NCBI GenBank assembly: GCA_002449575.1
Contig: DJXC01000234.1
Span: forward strand, 1-30,775
Direction of reading: 5' to 3'
DNA from: Ruminococcus sp. UBA7014
GTDB taxonomy: Bacteria; Bacillota; Clostridia; Oscillospirales; Ruminococcaceae
Length of the DNA: 30,775 nt
The notes under the pieces: model-generated
Databases searched by the model: none
Told to the model about the DNA's origin: nothing
The model's input: only the letters and a program-made list of their open reading frames with translations
Translations under genes and position numbers: made by a program
Part shown: positions 1 to 6,727 of the stretch, in pieces
Layout of the letters: each line of letters begins with the position of its first letter
Position numbering within the stretch: position 1 is the stretch's first letter

Positions 1-38
1 ATGCAGTGCCGCTTTTTGGTAACTTTCGTTCCCCTCAG

Positions 39-107
39 GCGACTTATTTATTATACCACATTTTCTTTCGTTTGTCAAGTCTTTTTTCAAACTTTTTTTG
101 AAAAACT
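39..107 (-). promoter_or_regulatory. Leftward promoter P1 (proximal of three tandem promoters)
   Basis: Read on the minus strand, TTGACA (73-78) and TATAAT (50-55) are separated by exactly 17 bp, with TGG just before the -10 (extended -10). Both hexamers are perfect consensus. Upstream of the -35 is an A-tract segment containing the inverted repeat TTTTTCAAA / TTTGAAAAA (about 84-106), resembling an UP element. Transcription would start near position 43 and leave the window. The ~69-bp block is duplicated at 174-241. Tandem perfect promoters with A-tracts are typical of rRNA or tRNA operons in Firmicutes; that target is inference because the gene lies outside the window. Confidence 0.85.
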
Positions 108-173
108 TTTTCAAGAATCTGTGATTTCGTTTTTGCCTCTGCTGAACTCTGCGACTCCCGTCCGGCTCTCACA

Positions 174-241
174 GCGACTTATTTATTATATCACATTTCT
201 TTCAGTTTGTCAAGACCTTTTTCAAACTTTTTTTGAAAATT
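174..241 (-). promoter_or_regulatory. Leftward promoter P2 (near-copy of P1)
   Basis: Minus strand TTGACA (208-213), 17-bp spacer, TATAAT (185-190), extended by TGA before the -10. The block from the GCGACTT initial region through the A-tract inverted repeat is a near-identical direct repeat of 39-107, so P1 and P2 look like a duplicated promoter module 135 bp apart. It adds a second start for the same leftward transcript. Confidence 0.85.
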
Positions 242-286
242 TTCTTGGTATTCTTTGCTGTTGGCTTTTCGTCCGACAGCTTTATT

Positions 287-315
287 ATTATAGCACATTT
301 TTCCTGCTTTGTCAA
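287..315 (-). promoter_or_regulatory. Leftward promoter P3 (distal)
   Basis: Minus strand TTGACA (310-315), 17-bp spacer, TATAAT (287-292), extended by TGC. It lies 102 bp upstream of P2 and shares the core hexamers but not the long A-tract module. The 1-566 stretch holds no credible gene: 1-320 is this promoter array, and 330-505 is AT-rich with only a small inverted repeat (ATTCC-TTATA-GGAAT, 429-443). Confidence 0.8.
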
Positions 316-505
316 GTAAAAGAATTTTAATAATCTGATTATTTTTTTGTGAACTTTAACCATCATTTCCATTAAAAATTGTCTCCAGAAACATTCTATA
401 TTCTATCAACATATTAAAGAATTGGAAAATTCCTTATAGGAATGTGTAAATCTTGTAAAAATTTGAAAAAATATTGTTTAACCCCTTTTCAAAATTGACT
501 TTTTA

Positions 506-514
506 TGCTATAAT
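506..514 (+). promoter_or_regulatory. Extended -10 promoter of the phosphoglucomutase gene
   Basis: TGCTATAAT (506-514) is a perfect extended -10. No good -35 stands 16-18 bp upstream (TTTTCA at 486-491 is the best at that distance), which fits an extended -10 promoter. A start near 521 gives a leader of about 45 nt before the ATG at 567. Confidence 0.65.
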
Positions 515-566
515 ATAAAATAGAAGATTTGGCTTCTGTCCAAATGAGATTTTAGGAGGTTTCTGT

Positions 567-2279
567 ATGTCTGTAAAGGAACTTTACACCACATGGTGTC
601 AGAAAGCAGTTGATGACTCGGATTTGCTTCCGGAACTGCTCGAAATTGAAGGTAATGAAGAAGAAATCCGTGACCGGTTCTACCGTGATTTGGAATTCGG
701 TACAGGCGGCTTAAGAGGTGTACTTGGTGCAGGTACTAACCGTATGAATGTTTACACTGTCCGTCGTGCAACACAGGGTCTGGCAAACTATGTCAAGGCT
801 TCTTTTGAAAATCCCAGTGTTGCTATCTCTTATGACAGCCGTATCAAGTCTAAAAAATTCGCACAGGCTGCGGCTTCGGTACTGGCTGCAAATGGTATCA
901 AGGTGCATATCTATACGGAACTGATGCCGACTCCCTGTCTTTCATGGGCAGTTCGTGCTTTGAAATGCAGTGCCGGTATTATGATAACTGCAAGCCATAA
1001 CCCGTCTAAATATAATGGTTATAAAGCTTACGGTGCAGACGGCTGTCAGATTAATTTGGAAGTCGCTGAACAGGTTCTGCATGAAATCAATTCTCTGGAT
1101 ATGTTCAATGATGTAAAATACTGCGACTTTGACAAGGCTGTTGAAGACGGCATGATTTCTTATATCACACAGGATGTCATTGAAGAATATTATCAGAATG
1201 TGCTGTCACAGGGCATTCATACCGACCTGTGTGCTGACAGTGGTCTGAAAATTGTCTATACTCCTCTGAATGGCACAGGAAACAAGCCGGTTCGTGAAAT
1301 TCTGTCCAGAATCGGCATTAAAGATGTCACTGTTGTAAAAGAACAGGAAAATCCGGACGGTCATTTTCCGACTTGTCCTTATCCGAACCCGGAAATCCGT
1401 GAGGCACTTGAACTCGGTCTGAAATACTGTGACCAAGTCAAGCCGGATTTGCTGCTTGCAACTGACCCTGATGCTGACCGTGTCGGAATCGCTGTTCCGG
1501 ATGGTGAAGACTATGCATTGTTCTCCGGTAATGAAGTCGGCGCAATGCTGCTCGAATATATTTGCAGTCAGCGTAAGGCGAATGGTACAATGCCGGAAAA
1601 TCCGATTTGTGTCAAAACTATTGTAACCACCGACTTGGTAAAAGCAATTGCTAAAGAATATGGTGTAGAGGTTATCGAAGTACTGACCGGATTCAAGTTT
1701 ATCGGCGAACAGATTGGTCTGCTTGAAGAAAAAAATCAGGAAAACCGTTATATTTTCGGCTATGAAGAAAGTTATGGTTATTTATCCGGAACTTATGTCC
1801 GTGACAAGGATGCTGTAGTCGCTTCCATGCTGATTTGTGAAATGGCTGCTTATTACCGGACACAGGGTATTTCTATGCTTCAGGCTCGTGAAAACATGTA
1901 TAAAAAATACGGTATTTTCCGTCATTCTCTCCAGAGTTTCGCATTCGAGGGTGAATCCGGCATGAACAAGATGAATTCCCTGATGCAGGAACTCCGTGAC
2001 AATCATCCGGCAGAAATCGGCGGTCTGAAAGTAGTATCTGTTTCTGACTATCTGACCAGTGAAACGCTCAACGTTGTAACTGGTGAAAAGACAATCATCA
2101 CGCTTCCGAAATCCAATGTTCTGGTATTCGACCTCGAACAGGGTGCAAAAGTCGTGATTCGTCCGTCCGGTACAGAACCGAAAATTAAGAGCTATTATAC
2201 TGCTATTGGCAATACTATGCAAGATGCGACTGCTGTAGAGGAAAAACTCAAAGCAGATTTCAGCAGAATTTTTCAGTAA
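567..2279 (+). CDS. pgcA: Phosphoglucomutase / phospho-sugar mutase
   Basis: Alpha-D-phosphohexomutase that interconverts glucose 1-phosphate and glucose 6-phosphate (possibly also mannose phosphates) in the cytoplasm, linking glycolysis to nucleotide-sugar and wall synthesis. The 570 residues match the length of the Bacillus PgcA type. Visible motifs are the phosphoserine loop TASHNP (141-146, Ser143), the Mg-binding loop DPDADR (300-305), the sugar-binding GYEESYG (398-404) and the phosphate-binding RPSGTEPK (532-539). AGGAGG at 554-559 places the ATG at 567 with ideal spacing. It is a single-gene unit with its own promoter and a terminator at 2291-2336. CGT is the usual Arg codon here, unlike many neighbours, which suggests high expression. 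Substrate preference between glucose and mannose cannot be decided from sequence alone. Confidence 0.95.
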   Translation: MSVKELYTTWCQKAVDDSDLLPELLEIEGNEEEIRDRFYRDLEFGTGGLRGVLGAGTNRMNVYTVRRATQGLANYVKASFENPSVAISYDSRIKSKKFAQAAASVLAANGIKVHIYTELMPTPCLSWAVRALKCSAGIMITASHNPSKYNGYKAYGADGCQINLEVAEQVLHEINSLDMFNDVKYCDFDKAVEDGMISYITQDVIEEYYQNVLSQGIHTDLCADSGLKIVYTPLNGTGNKPVREILSRIGIKDVTVVKEQENPDGHFPTCPYPNPEIREALELGLKYCDQVKPDLLLATDPDADRVGIAVPDGEDYALFSGNEVGAMLLEYICSQRKANGTMPENPICVKTIVTTDLVKAIAKEYGVEVIEVLTGFKFIGEQIGLLEEKNQENRYIFGYEESYGYLSGTYVRDKDAVVASMLICEMAAYYRTQGISMLQARENMYKKYGIFRHSLQSFAFEGESGMNKMNSLMQELRDNHPAEIGGLKVVSVSDYLTSETLNVVTGEKTIITLPKSNVLVFDLEQGAKVVIRPSGTEPKIKSYYTAIGNTMQDATAVEEKLKADFSRIFQ

Positions 2280-2290
2280 TCTGATTAGAT

Positions 2291-2336
2291 AAAAAATCAT
2301 CAGCACACTGTATTCATGCAGTGTGCTGATTTTTTA
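2291..2336. terminator. Bidirectional intrinsic terminator
   Basis: A perfect 10-bp stem CAGCACACTG (2301-2310) / CAGTGTGCTG (2319-2328) with an 8-nt loop is flanked by an A-run on the left and a T-run on the right. It can therefore end the rightward phosphoglucomutase transcript and the leftward ten-gene transcript that stops at 2352. Confidence 0.92.
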
Positions 2337-2351
2337 CAAAAAATAGTTATT

Positions 2352-3437
2352 TTACGATTCAAAAATTTCCTGCCAGTTTCTGACACTGCATAAAAACATG
2401 ACTTGTGTATAATCCGCCGGATTAACAACATCTTCAAACTGACTTCCGGTCTGTTCCAGATTCACAACACAGATTTCACTGTAATGCTGTAACAGAAACG
2501 GAATCATGCAGTCTCCGAAATCATCTTTATATAATAATAATTTTTTGTCATTATTCAAATCTGTCCGAATTTTCATATATTTACAGGGCTTTCCCAGATA
2601 AAACTGATACATATTATCTGATTCTAAAGCAGACTTGTCATAAATATCGGAACGCCTTTCAATTGTACCGTCCTGATAGCCTGCCTGCACTCTGGTGACT
2701 TTGCTTCCTTCCTCATAAGTATAGCAATCCAGCACATCCGGCTTGACTTCGTGATAGAGTGTTTTCTGATATAAATCTCCCCGGAAATCTGTACGCAGAT
2801 GAGAAATTACATATTTCTGATACGATACTGGTATAAATCCCATTTTCTGAATCGCTGACTGATATACATAATAAGCTCCGTAACTCGTCCAGTGTGAATC
2901 TGTCCGGTAATAAATATAGCTATCCTCCAGAGACTTTAGAATATGATAAGCATCTACACAACGAATTCCTGTTCCGGTATCAGAATAAATATTCTTAATC
3001 TGTTTTTCCTGATTGCTGCTGATGGCATTCGCCGGAAGACTGCTTTCGTAAATCGCTGATGCTGACGGTACTAAAATGAAATATGTTGGCAGATAATATT
3101 TTTCATGGAAAGCATTTATCTGTTCAGCACTGCCGTTTCCGGTGGAAAACTGTTTTTCCATCAGCCTTTCATCTGTGATATAGACACCTTGAATCATTTT
3201 TTCTCCAATCATCAAGTCTGTCCGGCTTTTGAGCTGAAAGAGCATATCATGAAATCCCAGATTTTCATCAAGAAAATTTTCGATTTCGTCCGCCCATGTA
3301 CCGTCAAGCAGACTTTGTTTCTCCGGTTTCGGAAATGCATCTGCCTGAAACTGCTTTCCTGTACTGATGATAATAATCAAATAAACAGCAATCAGCAAAA
3401 TGACTGTCATATGTGCTACAATATATGATTTTTTCAT
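2352..3437 (-). CDS. DHHW / AlgJ-AlgX-like protein, partner of MBOAT, apparent catalytic Ser lost
   Basis: A 361-residue membrane-anchored extracellular protein: one N-terminal transmembrane helix (about 7-26), then a soluble domain. Motif YRTDSHWTSYGAYYVY (177-192, Asp180 and His182) is the Asp-x-His signature of the AlgJ/AlgX/DHHW branch of SGNH-like acetyl esterases/transferases. ILVPSASAIYESSLP (121-135) also fits the family. The block that usually reads K-D-S-(F/Y)-G here reads KDDFGDCMIPFL (304-315), so Asp306 stands where the nucleophilic Ser is expected. ATG at 3437 is chosen over 3476 because GGAGG lies just upstream and the longer form overlaps the MBOAT gene. It follows the MBOAT gene by 13 bp, the standard pairing for O-acetylation of an exported glycan. 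With the Ser missing, catalysis is doubtful. Confidence 0.75.
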   Translation of the reverse strand: MKKSYIVAHMTVILLIAVYLIIIISTGKQFQADAFPKPEKQSLLDGTWADEIENFLDENLGFHDMLFQLKSRTDLMIGEKMIQGVYITDERLMEKQFSTGNGSAEQINAFHEKYYLPTYFILVPSASAIYESSLPANAISSNQEKQIKNIYSDTGTGIRCVDAYHILKSLEDSYIYYRTDSHWTSYGAYYVYQSAIQKMGFIPVSYQKYVISHLRTDFRGDLYQKTLYHEVKPDVLDCYTYEEGSKVTRVQAGYQDGTIERRSDIYDKSALESDNMYQFYLGKPCKYMKIRTDLNNDKKLLLYKDDFGDCMIPFLLQHYSEICVVNLEQTGSQFEDVVNPADYTQVMFLCSVRNWQEIFES

Positions 3438-3450
3438 GAAACTTCCTCCC

Positions 3451-4809
3451 TTACAGCCAGAGCCACAAAGGCGCATTCTGTCTGCTGTACAGCATACATG
3501 CTAAACAGAATATCAGCAGTCCGCCATGAACCAGCGGCATAAACAGCGAAAGCTTCTGACCAAATTCCGATACACTCAGACGTTCTGTAATATTCCGGAA
3601 CAAATCTGTTGCAATATAAAAGCCTATCAGAATCAGCGCAATATATGACACCAGAAAATAAATACCCGTCCTGTCAAAAATGCCGTTTCCAAAGCCAAGC
3701 ATTGCTTTCCAGTAAACTACTGTTCCGGAAAGATTTTCTGTAAAGAACAGTACCCATAAAAATTGAGAAATTATCACAGTATAGACAACTCCGGCAAGAT
3801 ACCTCTGCCGAATGATTTTTTCCAGAAAAATTTTCTCATTCAGCAGGAACAGCCCCATAACGAACCCCCATAAAATAAACTGTGATTTCATGCCGTACCA
3901 TGCGCCAATCAGTACCCACATCAGGACAAATCCAAGATAAGATATCCATTTTACAGAATATTTCCGGAATAACAGTCTTCTGAAATTCGTATCAAACCAT
4001 AATACAAGCGTAATATTCCAGCTTTTCATAAATGCTGTCATACTGGATGTAAAAAACGGATGACTGAAATTTTTCGGCATCTGATAGCCGAAACATTTTC
4101 CCAGTCCACGCATCATTTCTGAATAGCCCAATAACTCAAAATATAAATACATTGAAAAGATAATTGTTGTCAGCCAAGCTGTGAGCATACTCATATTTTC
4201 AGGTGTAATCTGCTGTAACTCCCGGAAGATATAACCGAATGTATCTGCAAGGACAACTTTTTCAGCCAGTCCACGGATAAACAGGCTCAGACCGTCACTT
4301 AATGAAACGATGTTCAAATGTTTATGCCGGTTCTGGTCAGCAAATTCCGCATAGGAAAATAACCCTCCGGCAAACAATGCCGGAAAAAATGTCAGATATA
4401 ATCCCAGTTCCGGAAGGTTCACCGCAGCAGAATGATGCTTTCTGTAAATGCCTGTCAGATAGCCTAATCCCTGAAGCGTATAAATCGCAATCCCGAACGG
4501 AAAGAAACTGTTTTCTTCTGCTGTATTCCGGATATAGGACATGACTGCAATCTGCACAATCACAGAAAAGCACAGAATTCCGGTAGATAACGTTCTGTTC
4601 TTCCGGCACTTTTCCAGTAATAAACCTGTTCCGTAATCATAACACAGAAATGCAGCGGGATATAAAATTCTGACTGGATTTCCCCACCCGTAAAGCAGAA
4701 AATTACATAATAATAAAAATATCTGTCTTGTCTTATCCGGAATCAGATAGTAAATCAACAGCAGTACCGGAAGGACTATCATCACAAATGTCAATGAGGC
4801 TAACTGCAT
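3451..4809 (-). CDS. MBOAT-family membrane protein (AlgI/DltB-like), conserved histidines missing
   Basis: A 452-residue polytopic membrane protein with the layout of AlgI/DltB O-acyltransferases: GLAEKVVLAD (180-189), DY-like FELLGYSEMMRGLGKCFGY (224-242), PKNFSHPFF (245-253), then the core. Working members carry W-H-I-S-L and G-L-W-H-G; here the equivalent stretches are KSWNITLVLWF (262-272) and IGAWYGMKSQFILWG (301-315). Both conserved His are replaced (Asn265, Tyr305), and no other His occurs between 251 and 320. The frame is intact over 1.36 kb, so it is not an obvious pseudogene. The start overlaps the end of rnmV by 10 bp. It would normally pass acyl groups across the membrane to the downstream DHHW protein; in this form it may be a non-catalytic relative. 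The family call is firm, the activity is not. Confidence 0.8.
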   Translation of the reverse strand: MQLASLTFVMIVLPVLLLIYYLIPDKTRQIFLLLCNFLLYGWGNPVRILYPAAFLCYDYGTGLLLEKCRKNRTLSTGILCFSVIVQIAVMSYIRNTAEENSFFPFGIAIYTLQGLGYLTGIYRKHHSAAVNLPELGLYLTFFPALFAGGLFSYAEFADQNRHKHLNIVSLSDGLSLFIRGLAEKVVLADTFGYIFRELQQITPENMSMLTAWLTTIIFSMYLYFELLGYSEMMRGLGKCFGYQMPKNFSHPFFTSSMTAFMKSWNITLVLWFDTNFRRLLFRKYSVKWISYLGFVLMWVLIGAWYGMKSQFILWGFVMGLFLLNEKIFLEKIIRQRYLAGVVYTVIISQFLWVLFFTENLSGTVVYWKAMLGFGNGIFDRTGIYFLVSYIALILIGFYIATDLFRNITERLSVSEFGQKLSLFMPLVHGGLLIFCLACMLYSRQNAPLWLWL

Positions 4810-5399
4810 GAAGATTCCTCTTTCTCCGAATGAATTCTTTCAAGGAATTCTTCTCTTGACATCATAGAATTCAGCACTTCCAGAAGTGCCGATGCTGACA
4901 GATTTGCCGGAAGTCCCAGACTTTTCTGAAAATTGCGTCTTTTTTCGGTACTGTTCGGCATACCGCTGAATCCGGCTAAGTATAAATCCGTTTTGGTAAT
5001 CGGCTCGGAAACGGGCTTTTCTTCAGTAAGAACTCCTGCTTTCCGGAACGCTTCCCGGAGAATTTCCGCATCAATGCCCTCAACACCGAGTTTTCCCTCT
5101 GCGGACGGCTTGACTTTTCTGCGTTCTTTTCCGAAAATATCCGGAATATAGATATTCTTCACTTCTCCTTCCGGCACAGCTCCCCTGATATAATTCCGAA
5201 TCTGAAATCCGGCTCTGTCAGAATCAGTCAGAATCAGAATTCCAGTTGTTCTGGCATAATACCGGATTAACTCTAACAATTCCTGATTCTTGTAAATCCC
5301 AAACCCGTTCGTCTGAATAATCACGGCTTTCACCAGTGAGGATAATTTTATTTTATCATATTTCCCCTCTACAATAATCGCCTGCTTGATTTGCAACAT
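4800..5399 (-). CDS. rnmV: Ribonuclease M5-like Toprim protein
   Basis: Toprim-domain endonuclease that in Bacillus makes the final cuts in 5S rRNA precursor. N-terminal IIVEGKYDKIKLSSL with Glu11, and ILTDSDRAGFQIR with Asp59 and Asp61, give the metal-binding Toprim residues; QTNGFGIY (29-36) matches the family's TNG segment. Length of 199 residues is close to the usual ~185. Three starts are close together: GTG 5408, ATG 5405 and ATG 5399. The GGAG at about 5409-5413 is well spaced only for the ATG at 5399, while ATG 5405 overlaps the upstream stop as ATGA. It sits between a 93-aa unknown gene and the MBOAT gene in the alaS-led run. The tail beyond residue ~100 is less conserved, so a Toprim protein of related function is the alternative. 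Confidence 0.85.
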   Translation of the reverse strand: MLQIKQAIIVEGKYDKIKLSSLVKAVIIQTNGFGIYKNQELLELIRYYARTTGILILTDSDRAGFQIRNYIRGAVPEGEVKNIYIPDIFGKERRKVKPSAEGKLGVEGIDAEILREAFRKAGVLTEEKPVSEPITKTDLYLAGFSGMPNSTEKRRNFQKSLGLPANLSASALLEVLNSMMSREEFLERIHSEKEESSCS

Positions 5400-5404
5400 T
5401 CGCA

Positions 5405-5686
5405 TCACTCCTTTTTCAAACAGAATTCTTTCACAGCAGTCTGCATGAATTTTAACAATTCTTCCGGAGATTCACATTCATAGACAGCAAGCGGATGTTC
5501 CCAGTCATATTCAAAAATCAAATAGATTTTAAATCTGTCCTGATAATACCCCACATCCAGCAGAATACCGCCCGGATATTCCGCCTGAAACATATCCTCT
5601 TTCAAAACAGTATCAGAATATTTCACGATTCCGCCGGAACTGTCAAACTGATTCCAGAAGTTTTCTTCTTTGTGATTCTGATTCAT
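5405..5686 (-). CDS. Small protein of unknown function (93 aa)
   Basis: I do not recognise this family. It is an acidic, soluble 93-residue protein rich in aromatic residues (a run FKIYLIFEYDWEHPLAVYECE at about 52-72 suggests beta strands), with a Glu/Lys C-terminal helix (SPEELLKFMQTAVKEF). No signal peptide, membrane segment or Cys motif. AGGAG precedes the ATG, whose gap to the holA stop is 3 bp, and its stop overlaps a possible rnmV start. The tight packing and good ribosome site argue that it is real. Confidence 0.75.
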   Translation of the reverse strand: MNQNHKEENFWNQFDSSGGIVKYSDTVLKEDMFQAEYPGGILLDVGYYQDRFKIYLIFEYDWEHPLAVYECESPEELLKFMQTAVKEFCLKKE

Positions 5687-5689
5687 CTT

Positions 5690-6727
5690 TTATCTCCTGA
5701 GCATTTCAATGACGGTCTTTTCAAAGAGAACACGCTCGTCAACTGTTCCGGAATGCATTTTCTTTTCTGCTTCACAAAGCAAGTTCAGACATTCAGCGAT
5801 ATGTTCCGGCGTTTCGCCCATACTGTCACGAAAAGAACGCTCCACGGCAAAGCTAAACTTATAGCCGAAATCGCTCATAACATCCTGTACAGTTCTGCCG
5901 TTCTTCCGGGCAGCAGATGCCCTCTGCACATCAATCAGACAGCCCGAAACAACTGCCATCAGATAGGGCATTTCAATTCTTAAAGCAAGAAGTTCTTCTA
6001 CAGCTTTCATAGCATCCGAAGCACGTCTTTTCAGAACTGCCGCTGTCAGTGCATAAACAGTTGTTTCAAGCTGAGGTGTTACCATTTCTTGAATCAATTG
6101 TTCTGTAATTGTTCCGCCATCCACGAATGCACAGAGCTTATCCAGTTCATTCTGAATCATGAGAGTCTGACAGTTACACTGCATTGCCAGAGCCATTGCT
6201 GCCGGGCGTTCGATAGTACAGCCCTGCTTTTTTGCTTTCGAGATAATTTCCGTTGCCATCTGGGAAACGGATTTCGGCTCACAAATGCAGACTGTTCCGG
6301 ATTTTACAATATAATCAATTATTTTTTTATTTTTATCAGTCGGCTTTTTATTTTTGCCTGTCTTTCCGCCGTAAATATCAAAACCAGTGACATCAAACAT
6401 CAGAATTGTCTGACCAGAAACCTGTTTCAGAATTTCCAGCAGAGCTTTTCTGTCATTTTCCCGGAGTGACTCCATATTACAGTCATGAATATGAATACAG
6501 TTATACTCTGCGAACATCGGACAAAGTTCTGCTTCCTCTGCGAGCTGATTTAAATCAAGATTCTGACCGTCCAGACGGGTGATATTTTCCGCACCGCCGA
6601 CTGCCTTGATTATCCGTCTGACACAGTTTTCGACAGCCAGAATATCACTTCCATAAAAATAATACAGATTGGAAAGTTCTCCTGCTTTGATTTGATTCTG
6701 CAAATTTTTTTCATCAATCAGTGCCAT
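5690..6727 (-). CDS. holA: DNA polymerase III, delta subunit
   Basis: Clamp-loader subunit that opens the beta sliding clamp at the replication fork. The 345 residues match HolA length. The N-terminal GELSNLYYFYGSD segment (16-28) is the family's leading strand-loop with no functional Walker A, as expected for delta. A degenerate AAA+ middle region (about 75-200: LCPMFAEYNCIHIHD, ILMFDVTGFD) and a helical collar domain (about 210-345, IQEMVTPQLETTVYALTAAVL) follow. GGAG upstream of ATG 6727 lies within the end of comEC, which it overlaps by 14 bp. The comEC-holA order is common in Firmicutes. Confidence 0.9.
   Translation of the reverse strand: MALIDEKNLQNQIKAGELSNLYYFYGSDILAVENCVRRIIKAVGGAENITRLDGQNLDLNQLAEEAELCPMFAEYNCIHIHDCNMESLRENDRKALLEILKQVSGQTILMFDVTGFDIYGGKTGKNKKPTDKNKKIIDYIVKSGTVCICEPKSVSQMATEIISKAKKQGCTIERPAAMALAMQCNCQTLMIQNELDKLCAFVDGGTITEQLIQEMVTPQLETTVYALTAAVLKRRASDAMKAVEELLALRIEMPYLMAVVSGCLIDVQRASAARKNGRTVQDVMSDFGYKFSFAVERSFRDSMGETPEHIAECLNLLCEAEKKMHSGTVDERVLFEKTVIEMLRR

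Noticed and set aside
1..330. Open frame on the plus strand rich in Phe, Leu and Tyr
   Set aside because: It is made of the repeated AT-rich promoter modules that read on the minus strand, and it has no ribosome site.
495..514. TTGACT as -35 of the phosphoglucomutase promoter
   Set aside because: It stands only 8 bp from the TATAAT at 509, far too close; the extended -10 alone explains the promoter better.
2352..4809. D-alanylation (dlt) operon
   Set aside because: The MBOAT/DHHW pair resembles DltB/DltD in outline, but no DltA ligase or DltC carrier gene is near, and the partner has AlgJ/DHHW rather than DltD motifs.
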